Program-made: the position numbers and the translations under genes
DNA from: an uncultured Acidimicrobiales bacterium
GTDB lineage: Bacteria; Actinomycetota; Acidimicrobiia; Acidimicrobiales; SZUA-35
Assembly (NCBI GenBank): GCA_937930695.1
Contig: CALHCB010000085.1
Location: 1 to 34,960 of the forward strand
Direction: 5' to 3'
Length of the DNA: 34,960 nucleotides
The notes under the pieces: generated by a model
What the model was told of the DNA's origin: nothing
Databases searched by the model: none
Seen by the model: the letters and a program-made list of their open reading frames with translations, nothing else
Part shown: positions 1 through 7,609 of the stretch, piece after piece
How the letters are laid out: each line of letters starts with the position of its first letter
How positions within the stretch are numbered: position 1 is the stretch's first letter

Positions 1-2
1 TC

Positions 3-467
3 TCGTATCCGTCCGGTTGCTATGCGTGCGTCGTCGAGATCGACCGTGACACTGGTGAGGTCGAGATCCTCGACTACATCGTCGTCGACGACTGCGGCAC
101 GGTCATCAATCCCCAGCTCGCCGAAGGCCAGGTCCACGGTGGAGTGGCGCAGGGGATCGCGCAAGCGCTGTTCGAGTCGGTCACCTATGACGAACAGGGC
201 ACGCTGACCTCTGGCAACCTCATGACCTACCTCGTGCCGTCGGCAGCTGACCTTCCCGACTTCACCGCCGGACGCATCACGACTCCATGTCCGAACAATG
301 CGCTGGGCGCCAAGGGAATCGGCGAGTCCGGAGCAGTGGGAGCGCCCCCGGCGGTGGTCAACGCCGTGGTCGATGCGTTGGCGCCGTTCGGTGTGGAACA
401 CCTGGAGATGCCGATCACTGCGGAGATGGTGTGGACGGCGATGAACCCAACTGGAGGAACGGCATGA
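3..467 (+). CDS. Molybdenum hydroxylase large (molybdopterin-binding) subunit, C-terminal part
   Basis: The 5' part lies outside the window; the reading frame is open from base 3. The visible 154 residues are the C-terminus of the xanthine dehydrogenase / CO dehydrogenase large-subunit family. The segment [10 protein letters not shown], then a glycine-rich helix ([10 protein letters not shown]) and [10 protein letters not shown] are typical. The Glu encoded at 324-326 sits in the conserved GxGE active-site motif next to the molybdenum cofactor. The TGA stop overlaps the ATG of the [2Fe-2S] subunit (ATGA), so the two are translationally coupled. The substrate cannot be assigned: the loop that separates CO dehydrogenase form I from other hydroxylases is upstream of the window, so a coxL name is not justified. 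Confidence 0.93.
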   Translation, partial: SYPSGCYACVVEIDRDTGEVEILDYIVVDDCGTVINPQLAEGQVHGGVAQGIAQALFESVTYDEQGTLTSGNLMTYLVPSAADLPDFTAGRITTPCPNNALGAKGIGESGAVGAPPAVVNAVVDALAPFGVEHLEMPITAEMVWTAMNPTGGTA

Positions 468-943
468 GCAAGCACGAAGTGCGCGTCGAGGTCAACGGTC
501 GACAACGATCCGCTCACGTCGAGGCGCGCTACCTGCTCGTCCACTTCCTCAGAGAGCAGCTCCGTCTGACCGGCACGCACGTCGGGTGTGACACATCCAA
601 CTGCGGCGCCTGCACCGTTCTCCTCGACGGGGATGCGGTGAAGAGCTGCACCGTGCTCGCTGTCCAGGCCGATGGGTCCTCGATCCAGACCATCGAGGGA
701 GTCGAGGGCCCATTCGATGGATTCAGTGCCGTGCAGGAAGGGTTCCGGCAAGAGCATGGCCTCCAGTGCGGGTACTGCACGCCGGGGATGATCATGGCGG
801 CAACGTGTTTGCTCGAGCAGAACCCGCATCCCACCGATCGGGAGGTCCGAGTCGCTCTCGAAGGCAATCTGTGCCGCTGCACCGGCTACGAGATGATCGT
901 CCGGTCCGTTCAATGGGCGGCCGAACACCGCGAGCCTGAGTAA
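464..943 (+). CDS. Molybdenum hydroxylase small subunit, two [2Fe-2S] clusters
   Basis: A 159-residue protein of normal length for the CoxS/XdhC-type iron-sulfur subunit. It passes electrons from the molybdenum site to the FAD subunit. The N-terminal plant-ferredoxin domain carries C42, C47, C50 and C62 (CX4CGXC plus a distal Cys). The C-terminal four-helix domain carries C102/C105 (QCGYCTPGM) and C137/C139 (GNLCRCTGY). The start ATG at 464 is preceded by GGAGG at good spacing and overlaps the large-subunit stop. The order here is large then small subunit; the FAD subunit is not on this side and is presumably upstream, or elsewhere. No gene follows for almost 400 bases. Confidence 0.95.
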   Translation: MSKHEVRVEVNGRQRSAHVEARYLLVHFLREQLRLTGTHVGCDTSNCGACTVLLDGDAVKSCTVLAVQADGSSIQTIEGVEGPFDGFSAVQEGFRQEHGLQCGYCTPGMIMAATCLLEQNPHPTDREVRVALEGNLCRCTGYEMIVRSVQWAAEHREPE

Positions 944-1327
944 CAAATTCGCTAGGTCTGCCGCCGAACACGAGTTGGATCAGATGATCGGCCGAGGCAG
1001 CGAGTGTTAACGAACGCTTGGCGGGTTGACGGCAGCCGGCGATGGTGATGACTTGGCTCGCCCGAGCGGATCGTGCCCTCGCCGCCACCAAAGGGAATAC
1101 CCGCAAGAGTCGAACCGCCGGACTCCTCACAGATCAGAATGGATTGGACCGTTGAGCTGGCCCGGCCGACCTCGTGACGACGTCCGAGCGGTCCGTGCCA
1201 CTGTGGTGCCACTGGCAACGGTAAACAGAGGTCTTCTGTGGTGATCACCGGCGGCTTGGCTCTCGCGCAGATAGTCCTTTGACCAGGGAAAACACTCTAT
1301 TCGAGCGTTTTCCTCGGTTCGGCCGAC
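944..1327. other. Gene-poor stretch upstream of a tRNA fragment
   Basis: 384 bases between the [2Fe-2S] subunit gene and the tRNA-Ser 3' fragment. The short open frames on either strand lack recognisable domains, good ribosome binding sites or a consistent coding signature. No GGAGAGA sequence is present that could be the missing 5' acceptor strand of the tRNA. I see no integrase remnant. It may be the terminal non-coding part of an integrated element. Confidence 0.5.
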
Positions 1328-1390
1328 CTGGTCTTGAAAACCGTCGTGGCTTCACGGTCACCGGGGGTTCGAATCCCCCTCTCTCCGCCA
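1328..1390 (+). tRNA. tRNA-Ser(UGA) 3' fragment, 5' half missing (probable attachment-site remnant)
   Basis: The 3' part of a class II tRNA is clear. The anticodon loop CTTGAAA (1333-1339) reads TGA. It is followed by the 3' anticodon strand ACCGT, a long variable arm (CGTG-GCTT-CACG at 1345-1356), a perfect T arm GGGGG-TTCGAAT-CCCCC (1363-1379), the acceptor 3' strand TCTCTCC, discriminator G and an encoded CCA. Upstream there is no GGAGAGA acceptor partner, no D arm, and the 5' anticodon strand (CTGGT) mismatches the 3' strand at its outer pair. The sequence therefore stops being tRNA at about the anticodon stem. Integrases commonly recombine at tRNA anticodon or T arms, leaving exactly such a 3' copy. 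It is probably not a functional tRNA. Confidence 0.7.
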
Positions 1391-1421
1391 AAGCCAACCA
1401 AGCCATTCGAGACATCGGCAA

Positions 1422-1447
1422 GGCCCGAACCCTCAAGGGTTCGGGCC
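1422..1447 (+). terminator. Hairpin terminator downstream of the tRNA-Ser fragment
   Basis: A perfect 12-base inverted repeat, GGCCCGAACCCT / AGGGTTCGGGCC, is separated by only CA, about 30 bases after the tRNA CCA end. The following GTTCATGTTT is only weakly T-rich. It is probably the original terminator of the tRNA gene, which suggests that the right-hand flank is native chromosome. Confidence 0.65.
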
Positions 1448-1608
1448 GTTCATGTTTCGAAGAGCGGTCGGCCGTGAGAAACCATCTATCGACAGCGGTC
1501 TTTGCCAGCTGTTCGCGATCGATGACGCCTTACTCGTCGACGTCTCGCCCAACCCGAAGGCTGGCGGGGCCCAGGTTCTCAGCACCGGGCCGCTCCTAGG
1601 CAGAGCGA

Positions 1609-2022
1609 TCAGCGATGCGCGGTATCGACCGAAGCAACGCGTGCGTTCATGGCCAAGGTGGCTCGGATGGCGATGGCGAGGCACACCACCTCGAGAACCA
1701 GAACGATTGCAAAGGGAACGTTCAGCGATCCTCCGTCCATCATTCCGGCGATGAGGTCACTGACCTCTCGCCAGATCGCACCGGAGAACGCCACGACGTA
1801 ACCGGCCGGGTTTCGCAACACGACTGCGGCGATCGAAGCGATCCCGAGCCCGAGATTTCGTCCGGCCCACGACGTACCCAGCTTGTCCGCCCCGTCGACG
1901 AAGTCGATGGCGGTCGTCGGATCGAGCAGTGCCGCAATCCCGATGATGCTGCCGCCGACTCCCATAAGTGCTGCGAGCAGAGTGATGGGAAGTGGAATGC
2001 CGTGGGCCTTGATGAACTTCAT
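1609..2022 (-). CDS. Small four-helix membrane protein (DUF4345/DUF4267-like)
   Basis: A 137-residue hydrophobic protein with about four predicted membrane segments: near residues 8-30 (PLPITLLAALMG), 47-66, 70-88 and 98-120. Size and pattern resemble the DUF4345/DUF4267 families of unknown function, but no diagnostic motif is visible, so the family is tentative. The ATG at 2022 (MKFIKAHG) is chosen because the first helix starts just after it. Longer in-frame upstream starts add a low-complexity Arg/Ser-rich segment that does not look coded. It is a single gene with no operon partner; its role is unknown. Confidence 0.7.
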   Translation of the reverse strand: MKFIKAHGIPLPITLLAALMGVGGSIIGIAALLDPTTAIDFVDGADKLGTSWAGRNLGLGIASIAAVVLRNPAGYVVAFSGAIWREVSDLIAGMMDGGSLNVPFAIVLVLEVVCLAIAIRATLAMNARVASVDTAHR

Positions 2023-2334
2023 TGCTGGTCCATTCGATCGATGATGTGGCCGAATCGGCCAGCGCGAAGATCGAGTATGGGTGGTGGCTGCGACGCAACA
2101 ACGGTCAGGAGTCGACACCTGGTGGTCGGTTCTTGACAAGCCGGGCGCGCCAACGGCCGATGGACTCGATGAGGCGTCAGAGAGCAACGTCCTGACCGTT
2201 CTGGTCGTCCCGCTTACCGATCGCAATCAGTCTGCAAGTGAAAGTTCACCGCATCATCGGGCCTGAGATAGCGGATGCGCTTCGCGATCGCTCGGTGCGG
2301 GAAGAGGCCTGATCTCGGGAGGTAGCGTTTCGCC
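2023..2334. other. Intergenic stretch without a supported gene
   Basis: 312 bases between the start of the membrane-protein gene and the end of the M14 peptidase gene, both on the minus strand. It must contain the promoter of the membrane-protein gene, but I cannot point to a convincing -10/-35 pair. No coding frame with family similarity is seen. Confidence 0.4.
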
Positions 2335-3249
2335 TTACGTGTTCGCCAAGACAAAATCCAGGCCGGCACAAACGGTGGCAACTTGTGCCGCAATGCAGAT
2401 CTCGGGCGTAGCGTTCGGGCTGTCTGGATAGACCTCGGTGGTGGTCGTGAACCGGGCACCCGTGACTCCAGCGCAAAGGCCCAACTCTGCGAATGGATAG
2501 TTGATTACGCCGTGCTGAGTGACCTCCGAGCCGATGATCTGACCGCCGGCATCAGCCGGGGCGATGTGCGTCACTCGCTCGACCGCAGCAATGAGCGCAG
2601 CCTGGAATTCGGGCTGAGGGTTCTCGGTGTCACCAACGGTGTAGAAGCCGTCGGGAATCGACCCCGAGATGAGCGCGTGGCCATCGCGCGCAGCGACCGC
2701 TGGCCGAAACTCTGACTCGTCGCTGTCGGTTGTCTCGTGGAGATCTACGTGCATGAGGAAGTCGACGCCGAGCTCTTCGACTGCATCCATGACTGCTGCA
2801 GATTCTTCGCAGGGTTTGTCGGCCAGGAACGACCGATTGGGATCGATGGCGTTCGGGTTCCAGCGATTGATGACCTCGTATGCCCACGGGCTCACGCAGG
2901 GAAGAACCAGGAGGTGCACTCGGTCGTGGTAGGCCGATGCGTGAGTCTGCAGGAACTCGAGGGCTCCCTGCACGCCGCTTGTCTCATACCCGTGCACGCC
3001 GCCAGTGATCAAGGCCCAAGGAGCATCAGGTCGGCTGGCGGAGATGCGAACACCCATCAATGGATAGCGCTCAGGGTCGAGGGAAAGCGACCCGTACGGT
3101 CTCACGTCGAACGAACGGTCAAGCGTCTGGAGCTTCGAGAGCACCTCCTCTCGATAGCTGCGTTGGATCGATTGTGACTCGAACCACGTCTGCTTCTCCG
3201 CATCGCCCCAGGGTTCGCCGGGAGTGCCAATCGGAAAGAAGCAGTCCAT
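2335..3249 (-). CDS. M14-family zinc carboxypeptidase-like hydrolase
   Basis: 304 residues. The zinc-binding HxxE is at H86/E89 (GGVHGYETSG), the later zinc His is most likely H171 in VDLHET, and the family's substrate-binding NPNR-like segment is at 131-139. A catalytic Glu is probably the one in TTTEVYPD near residue 275. These are hallmarks of M14 carboxypeptidases and the related aspartoacylase/desuccinylase branch. It would remove a C-terminal or amide-linked residue from a small peptide or acyl-amino acid; the substrate is unknown. There is no signal peptide, so it is cytoplasmic. TAACTT lies six bases upstream of the ATG, suggesting a leaderless transcript. The decayed methyltransferase lies just upstream on the same strand. 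Confidence 0.85.
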   Translation of the reverse strand: MDCFFPIGTPGEPWGDAEKQTWFESQSIQRSYREEVLSKLQTLDRSFDVRPYGSLSLDPERYPLMGVRISASRPDAPWALITGGVHGYETSGVQGALEFLQTHASAYHDRVHLLVLPCVSPWAYEVINRWNPNAIDPNRSFLADKPCEESAAVMDAVEELGVDFLMHVDLHETTDSDESEFRPAVAARDGHALISGSIPDGFYTVGDTENPQPEFQAALIAAVERVTHIAPADAGGQIIGSEVTQHGVINYPFAELGLCAGVTGARFTTTTEVYPDSPNATPEICIAAQVATVCAGLDFVLANT

Positions 3250-3255
3250 GAGCGG

Positions 3256-3261
3256 AAGTTA
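3256..3261 (-). promoter_or_regulatory. -10 box TAACTT of the M14 peptidase gene
   Basis: TAACTT matches actinobacterial TANNNT and ends six bases before the ATG at 3249, the spacing expected when the transcript begins at the start codon. No clear -35 is seen. Confidence 0.45.
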
Positions 3262-3289
3262 TCAGAGAGCGGGTCAGTCAGAACTCGTG

Positions 3290-3569
3290 CATGCAGATCA
3301 GATCTGAGGTTCTGACAGCGAACTGCGGGCAAATTGATCAAGGTCGGCAGCGGACTGCCGCATCTAGCGCCGAGCGACGAAGGTCCCATGCGGTAGCTGA
3401 CGCTCGCCCTCGCTCCGTTGGCGGACAACCCGTACTGGAAGTTGTCCACGACGAAGATGTCGAGCCCGAGCCCGGCGAGATAGGCAGTGACGTGACCAGG
3501 GCCGCATCCCACGTCGGCCATCTGGTCATAGCCCTCGCGTGCCTTTGATTCGGCTTCGGTTCGCTTCAT
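3290..3569 (-). pseudogene. Decayed class I SAM-dependent methyltransferase
   Basis: The frame opens at an ATG at 3569 and shortly reaches DVGCGPGHVTAYLAGLGLD followed by VVD, the SAM-binding glycine motif I and post-I acidic residue of a class I methyltransferase. The normal 40 or so residues before motif I are reduced to about 17, and after VVD the sequence becomes unrecognisable (NFQYGLSANGARAS...) and has no motif IV. This pattern fits internal deletions plus frame disruption. A small unrelated protein keeping only this motif is much less likely. It sits ten bases downstream of the dimeric-barrel gene and just upstream of the M14 peptidase gene. Confidence 0.65.
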
Positions 3570-3578
3570 GTGATTCGC

Positions 3579-3908
3579 TCAGGGCAGCACGTGCTTTTCG
3601 CCGGTCGGACTGAACACCCACATGGCGGCATCGCGACGGTTGATCGACTTGCTCTGCTGACGCTCGTCACGTCGAGCCTCGAGCCGTTCGATCACCTCTT
3701 CAGCGCTTTCGCCTTCGGTCTCGTACCAAGCCATGTAGTTGTGGGCCGACGATGCACCGCGCTCAGCCTCGAGCACGAATCGTTGCGCCGCCTTGAAGCC
3801 TGCGGTCGCGAGGACTTCGTCGAGGTGGGTGTTCTCGTACCAATCGTTGAATTCGTCTTCCATCCCTTCGCGAGGATTGCTCATCACCAAGACCACATAG
3901 GTCCCCAT
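3579..3908 (-). CDS. Small dimeric alpha/beta-barrel protein (DUF4286/EthD-like)
   Basis: 109 residues. The N-terminus YVVLVMSNPREG, followed by an acidic helix with FNDWYENTHLDEVL, matches the ferredoxin-like dimeric barrel proteins (DUF4286, EthD and relatives), in which the NxWY-x-x-H segment lines the barrel. No enzymatic activity can be assigned. The ATG at 3908 is preferred over an upstream start because GGGAGG lies seven to eight bases before it. It is transcribed divergently from the YceI gene across a region with three TTGAC dyads and may share that control. Confidence 0.75.
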   Translation of the reverse strand: MGTYVVLVMSNPREGMEDEFNDWYENTHLDEVLATAGFKAAQRFVLEAERGASSAHNYMAWYETEGESAEEVIERLEARRDERQQSKSINRRDAAMWVFSPTGEKHVLP

Positions 3909-3974
3909 CGCCGGGCCTCCCGAGTTCGTTTGACCGATTATGGCGCGGAACGGAAAGTGCAGACGACAAATTCC

Positions 3975-4036
3975 TTGACGCTTCAACTAAGTTCGTAGTA
4001 GAACTTGACCTGTCAAGTTCTTAGTTGACGGGTCAA
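3975..4036. promoter_or_regulatory. Three phased TTGAC-N2-GTCAA dyads (operator cluster)
   Basis: The 12-base dyads are TTGACGCTTCAA (3975-3986, one mismatch), TTGACCTGTCAA (4005-4016) and TTGACGGGTCAA (4025-4036). Their centres are 30 and 20 bases apart, so they face the same side of the helix. The middle one is the core of a 9+9 perfect inverted repeat (GAACTTGAC-CT-GTCAAGTTC), and an outer pair CAACTAAG/CTTAGTTG flanks it. They lie between the divergent DUF4286-like and YceI genes. A dimeric MarR- or TetR-family regulator is the likely binder; no such gene is in the window. Confidence 0.65.
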
Positions 4037-4121
4037 GTGTCGGTCTGACACTGCCTCTCAGCTGTCCGATCCCTGATGCCCACGTCGAGATCCTCGACCC
4101 CAACGAACAACGGAGCAATAC

Positions 4122-4637
4122 ATGACGAACCCAATCGCCCTACCTACCGGAACGTGGCAACTCGACCCAGCGGCGACCACGGTCACGGTGTCGGCAAAGA
4201 AGATGGCGATGCTCGACGTTGCCGCGACCCTCGCGGTCCGGTCGGGAATCATCGAAATCGATGAGCATCGCCAGGTTGCGAGCGTGCGCATCGTCGCAGA
4301 TGCAGCCTCCTACACGAGCAAGAACGCAAAACGCAACGAGCACGTCGTCGGCAAGGACTTCCTTGATGCGGAGTCCCATCCCGACATCAGCTTTCAAGCC
4401 GACACGGTGACCCCACGAGGTGATGGCTACCAGGGAACCGGAACAGCAACTGTCAAAGGCAAGTCGTCCCCTATGGATGTAGCTGTGAATGACGTTTCGT
4501 TCAATGACGCCGAGGGCTCATTCACCGTTTCAGCTGTTGTTGATCGTAAAGCAATCGGTGTCGACAAGATGCCGACGTTCGTCATCGGCCAGAACCTCGA
4601 ACTCACCGTCAACGCAAGAGTCGAGCGAATTTCATGA
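4122..4637 (+). CDS. YceI family protein
   Basis: 171 residues, full family length. The start (GTWQLDPAATTVTVSAKK), the central SFQADTV strand and the C-terminal DKMPTFVIGQNLELTV strand follow the YceI lipocalin-like fold, an extended beta barrel that binds polyisoprenoid or other amphiphilic ligands. There is no signal peptide, so it is probably cytoplasmic, as is common for actinobacterial YceI proteins. GGAG lies about seven bases before the ATG. The three upstream TTGAC dyads suggest tight ligand- or stress-dependent repression. Its physiological ligand is unknown. Confidence 0.93.
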   Translation: MTNPIALPTGTWQLDPAATTVTVSAKKMAMLDVAATLAVRSGIIEIDEHRQVASVRIVADAASYTSKNAKRNEHVVGKDFLDAESHPDISFQADTVTPRGDGYQGTGTATVKGKSSPMDVAVNDVSFNDAEGSFTVSAVVDRKAIGVDKMPTFVIGQNLELTVNARVERIS

Positions 4638-4677
4638 CCACAAACCCGAGGACCGAAGTCGTCCCAGACGGACCTGG

Positions 4678-5544
4678 CTAGGCCGAAAGTTCGCGCCACT
4701 TGGTGATGGCATCGATGTGCTGGTCGACTGACGTGAAGCCGCAGCCCATCGTCACGATCGAAGCGTGGCTGCCTTCAGCCTTGCGCCACCGCTCGACGTC
4801 TGTCGCTTGCTCGTCCGGCGTCTTCTTGTAGCTGAGGATCGACTCATAGCCGAACGGCTGATCGGCTCGGCCCGCTTCGGCCCGCCATTCATCCATCTGC
4901 TCTTTGACCTCTGCTGCGGCCTCGGTGTTGCGCCCGGCGAAGATGAAGCCGTCACCGATCCGAGCGGCGCGACGCCAAGCTGGCTCCGAGAACCCTCCGA
5001 GCCAGATGGGGATCTGTCGCTTGGGTAGCGGCAGGATGCCCGCCCGATCGATGTGATGATCGCCGTCGTCGTGGGTCACGACAGATTGCGCCCACAGCTT
5101 GCGGAGCAACTGGATCTGCTCCTCCTGCCGCTTTCCCCGACGCCTGAAGTGCTGAGGCATCTCGAGGGAATCGAACTCGACCCAGTTCCATCCGGTACCG
5201 ACACCGAGACGAACTCGCTCGCCCGAGAACAAGTCGAGGTCGGCCACCTGTTTGGCGACAAGCGCGGTCTGGCGTTGGGGCAAGATGATCACACCAGTGA
5301 CCAGCTCGAGCTTCGTGGTAATTCCAGCCAGATAGGCGAGTGCGATGAAGGGCTCGTGGAACGGATCCTTCTCGGTGTACGGGCCCCACAGCTCAGGCTC
5401 ACGGCCAGCATGCTCTGCGCCCAGCACGTGGTCGTACATCAGCAGGTGGTCATAGCCGAGGTCCTCGGCGGCCTGGGCGAAATCTCTGGCTGCGCCGGGA
5501 TCGCCTCCGAGCTCGATTTGGGGAAACACCACACCAGTTCGCAT
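4678..5544 (-). CDS. LLM class F420-dependent oxidoreductase
   Basis: 288 residues of the luciferase-like (alpha/beta)8 barrel family. Visible family features are the N-terminal GVVFPQ strand, DHLLMYDHVLG, the TGVIILPQRQ segment (non-prolyl cis-peptide region), RVRLGVGTGWN, and IPIWLGGFSEPAWRRAAR near residue 180-195. Actinobacterial members of this subgroup usually use F420 and not FMN. The substrate cannot be predicted. The ATG at 5544 has GGGAG roughly nine bases upstream. It ends convergently with the YceI gene, 40 bases apart, and starts divergently from the OmpA-lipoprotein gene. Confidence 0.93.
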   Translation of the reverse strand: MRTGVVFPQIELGGDPGAARDFAQAAEDLGYDHLLMYDHVLGAEHAGREPELWGPYTEKDPFHEPFIALAYLAGITTKLELVTGVIILPQRQTALVAKQVADLDLFSGERVRLGVGTGWNWVEFDSLEMPQHFRRRGKRQEEQIQLLRKLWAQSVVTHDDGDHHIDRAGILPLPKRQIPIWLGGFSEPAWRRAARIGDGFIFAGRNTEAAAEVKEQMDEWRAEAGRADQPFGYESILSYKKTPDEQATDVERWRKAEGSHASIVTMGCGFTSVDQHIDAITKWRELSA

Positions 5545-5650
5545 CAGGCCACTCTCCCAGAAACGACGGGCATACGCAGATTTTGGCGGCCTCGAAAGAA
5601 AATCCTCTCAGTAGCGAAACTAAATGTGTCGTTGGTTGCATCAAACAACT

Positions 5651-7609
5651 ATGAAGCAGCTCCTGACTCTCGACGGCACCAACCGAATCCTCTCTTCTTT
5701 CGCCTTCCTGCTGGTTGCCGTCCTCGTTGCCGCGGGTTGTTCGTCAAGCGATGGTTCTGAGGCGAATAGCGGCACGACGATCCCGCCAACGGCGAGCACC
5801 TTGGTGAGCGGTGGCGCCATCGCGACAACCGATACGAGTGACACAACCGAGGCCTCCGCGGAGCCAGAAGACACTGCCGAGACGGTGCCGGATTCAACCG
5901 AGACGCCGGTTGATGCGCTGGCATCAGCTGTCGAAGTGATCGGAAGCGGCATGGTGCTCGAAGCCCACGACATGCAGGTCGAGAGATCCGGTGTGCAGAT
6001 GCGGGTTGAACGGATCGCCCAACGCACCGACGCCACCTTCGTTCGGCTCGCCATCGTGAATGGTTCCGATGAAGCGAAAGAGGTTCCGCACCATGAGGTC
6101 GCAACACTGACGCTTGCAAACGGCACGGCCTACGAGCCGGTCGCCGCCTTTCCTGACCAAGGCATTCGATTGGATTCGGGAGAGAGCGCGGTTGTCGTTC
6201 TCGTGTATCCACCGACCTCCGGATCGTTCGACCTCGAGGTTGGCGTCGATGGGCTGGCGACCGATCAGTTCTCCCGCCTCGTTGGGTTCTCTTTCGATGA
6301 CCTCGATCCCGGCACCGTGGTCGAGGGGCTTCAGCCCGACGCTCCGTTGGTCGCAGTCGGCACGCATCCGAACGGGACGCAAATCGAACTCGATGGCATT
6401 CGCTTCACGCCGGACCGCATCGGCGTTGACATCGAAGTCCGCAACGGGTCAACGATCAACCTTTGGCTGTTCGGTGCAGACGAGACGTTCCTGGAAGATG
6501 ATCTCGGAAACCGCCACCGAGCGTTGGTCGAACCGAACGGCGAGACGTTCTTCGAGCTCGATCCGGAGTCGTCGGTTACCGGGATCCTGACGTTTGCCGG
6601 TCGGATGGACCCTCGGGCAACGAGCTTCACGATCTTTGTGAACGATGGTGGTCTCCTCACGAACGACCAAGCCAAGAGCCCCGCCTTTGTCCTTGGACCA
6701 TTCGATGTCGGCTCGGCACAAACCATCGAAGCCCCGGTTGATGCCGAGGTGAATGTCACGCTCGACCAAGTCAACGGCGCGACGGGCACGCTCTCGGGCT
6801 TCACGTTCGATGACCGCACCATTCGTGCCCAGGTTCTCATCGTGAACGAGGGCGCTGACGAGGTGAATTTCAACGACGGACTCACCTACGTCGTCGACAG
6901 CGAAGGCATCACCTACAAATCTCAGATCGAGGAACTTCCAGAATTGGTGCTCGGCCCCGGTGAGGGATTCGAAGGCGAGATCGTCTTCAGCGGCAAGCTT
7001 CAGCCCGACGCGACCTCGGTCAGACTCACCGTGAATCATGGCGGCGAGCTGCGGCACTCGTTCTTCTTCGACGCTGTGGACGTGAGCCGGTCGACGAGCA
7101 CAGCGACGCTGTCGAGCTTCGAGGTCCCCGACATGTCCTCATTCGTGATCGGTGATCTCGACACCTCGTCGTTATCCGCCATCGTGGTGGCAATCGCCGA
7201 GTTCGATGGTGTCGAAGTCGATGGTGGCGTGCTGCTGACGCTCCCCGAGACGATCCTGTTCGACTTCGGCGAGTCGACGCTCCGACCCGAGGCACAGACC
7301 TCGATTGCCCTCGTGGCGGACATCCTTGACTACTACGAAGGCGACAATGTCCTTGTTGTTGGCCACACCGATGCGATCGGCGACGAGGCCGCAAACGTCG
7401 CCCTGTCGGAAGATCGTGCGAACGCAGTGCTTGACGGGCTTGTTGCCCAGGGTGTGAGCAGCGACCTGCTGTCGATCGATGGACGAGGGGAATCAGAACC
7501 GGTGGCTGCGAACGAGCAAGCCGACGGGAGCGACGACCCAGACGGACGCCAGCAGAACCGTCGAGTCGAGATCTTCATCGAGACGACCCGGGGCATACCT
7601 GAGGGCTGA
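5651..7609 (+). CDS. Lipoprotein with Ig-like repeats and C-terminal OmpA domain
   Basis: 652 residues from the ATG at 5651; an ATG at 5624 would add nine residues ahead of the signal peptide. Residues 12-29 are a signal peptide ending in lipobox VAAG-C30. A Thr/Ser/Glu-rich linker follows. Next come three similar DUF4352-like beta-sandwich repeats, each ending in a hydrophobic strand followed by a Gly-rich turn (for example FVNDGG and TVNHGG). The last 115 residues are an OmpA domain (LFDFGESTLRPEA, VVGHTDAIGDEAAN, LSEDRANAV, QNRRVEIFIE), which binds peptidoglycan. The protein is probably membrane-anchored and tethered to the wall. Its tail overlaps the convergent MFS gene by 35 bases. Confidence 0.9.
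   Translation: MKQLLTLDGTNRILSSFAFLLVAVLVAAGCSSSDGSEANSGTTIPPTASTLVSGGAIATTDTSDTTEASAEPEDTAETVPDSTETPVDALASAVEVIGSGMVLEAHDMQVERSGVQMRVERIAQRTDATFVRLAIVNGSDEAKEVPHHEVATLTLANGTAYEPVAAFPDQGIRLDSGESAVVVLVYPPTSGSFDLEVGVDGLATDQFSRLVGFSFDDLDPGTVVEGLQPDAPLVAVGTHPNGTQIELDGIRFTPDRIGVDIEVRNGSTINLWLFGADETFLEDDLGNRHRALVEPNGETFFELDPESSVTGILTFAGRMDPRATSFTIFVNDGGLLTNDQAKSPAFVLGPFDVGSAQTIEAPVDAEVNVTLDQVNGATGTLSGFTFDDRTIRAQVLIVNEGADEVNFNDGLTYVVDSEGITYKSQIEELPELVLGPGEGFEGEIVFSGKLQPDATSVRLTVNHGGELRHSFFFDAVDVSRSTSTATLSSFEVPDMSSFVIGDLDTSSLSAIVVAIAEFDGVEVDGGVLLTLPETILFDFGESTLRPEAQTSIALVADILDYYEGDNVLVVGHTDAIGDEAANVALSEDRANAVLDGLVAQGVSSDLLSIDGRGESEPVAANEQADGSDDPDGRQQNRRVEIFIETTRGIPEG

Noticed and set aside
952-1248. 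Short frames in the gap before the tRNA fragment
   Set aside because: No family similarity, no ribosome binding site, overlapping on both strands; possibly decayed DNA but not supportable as genes.
1300-1390. Complete tRNA-Ser gene
   Set aside because: No 5' acceptor strand GGAGAGA, no D arm and a mismatched anticodon stem; only the 3' half is present.
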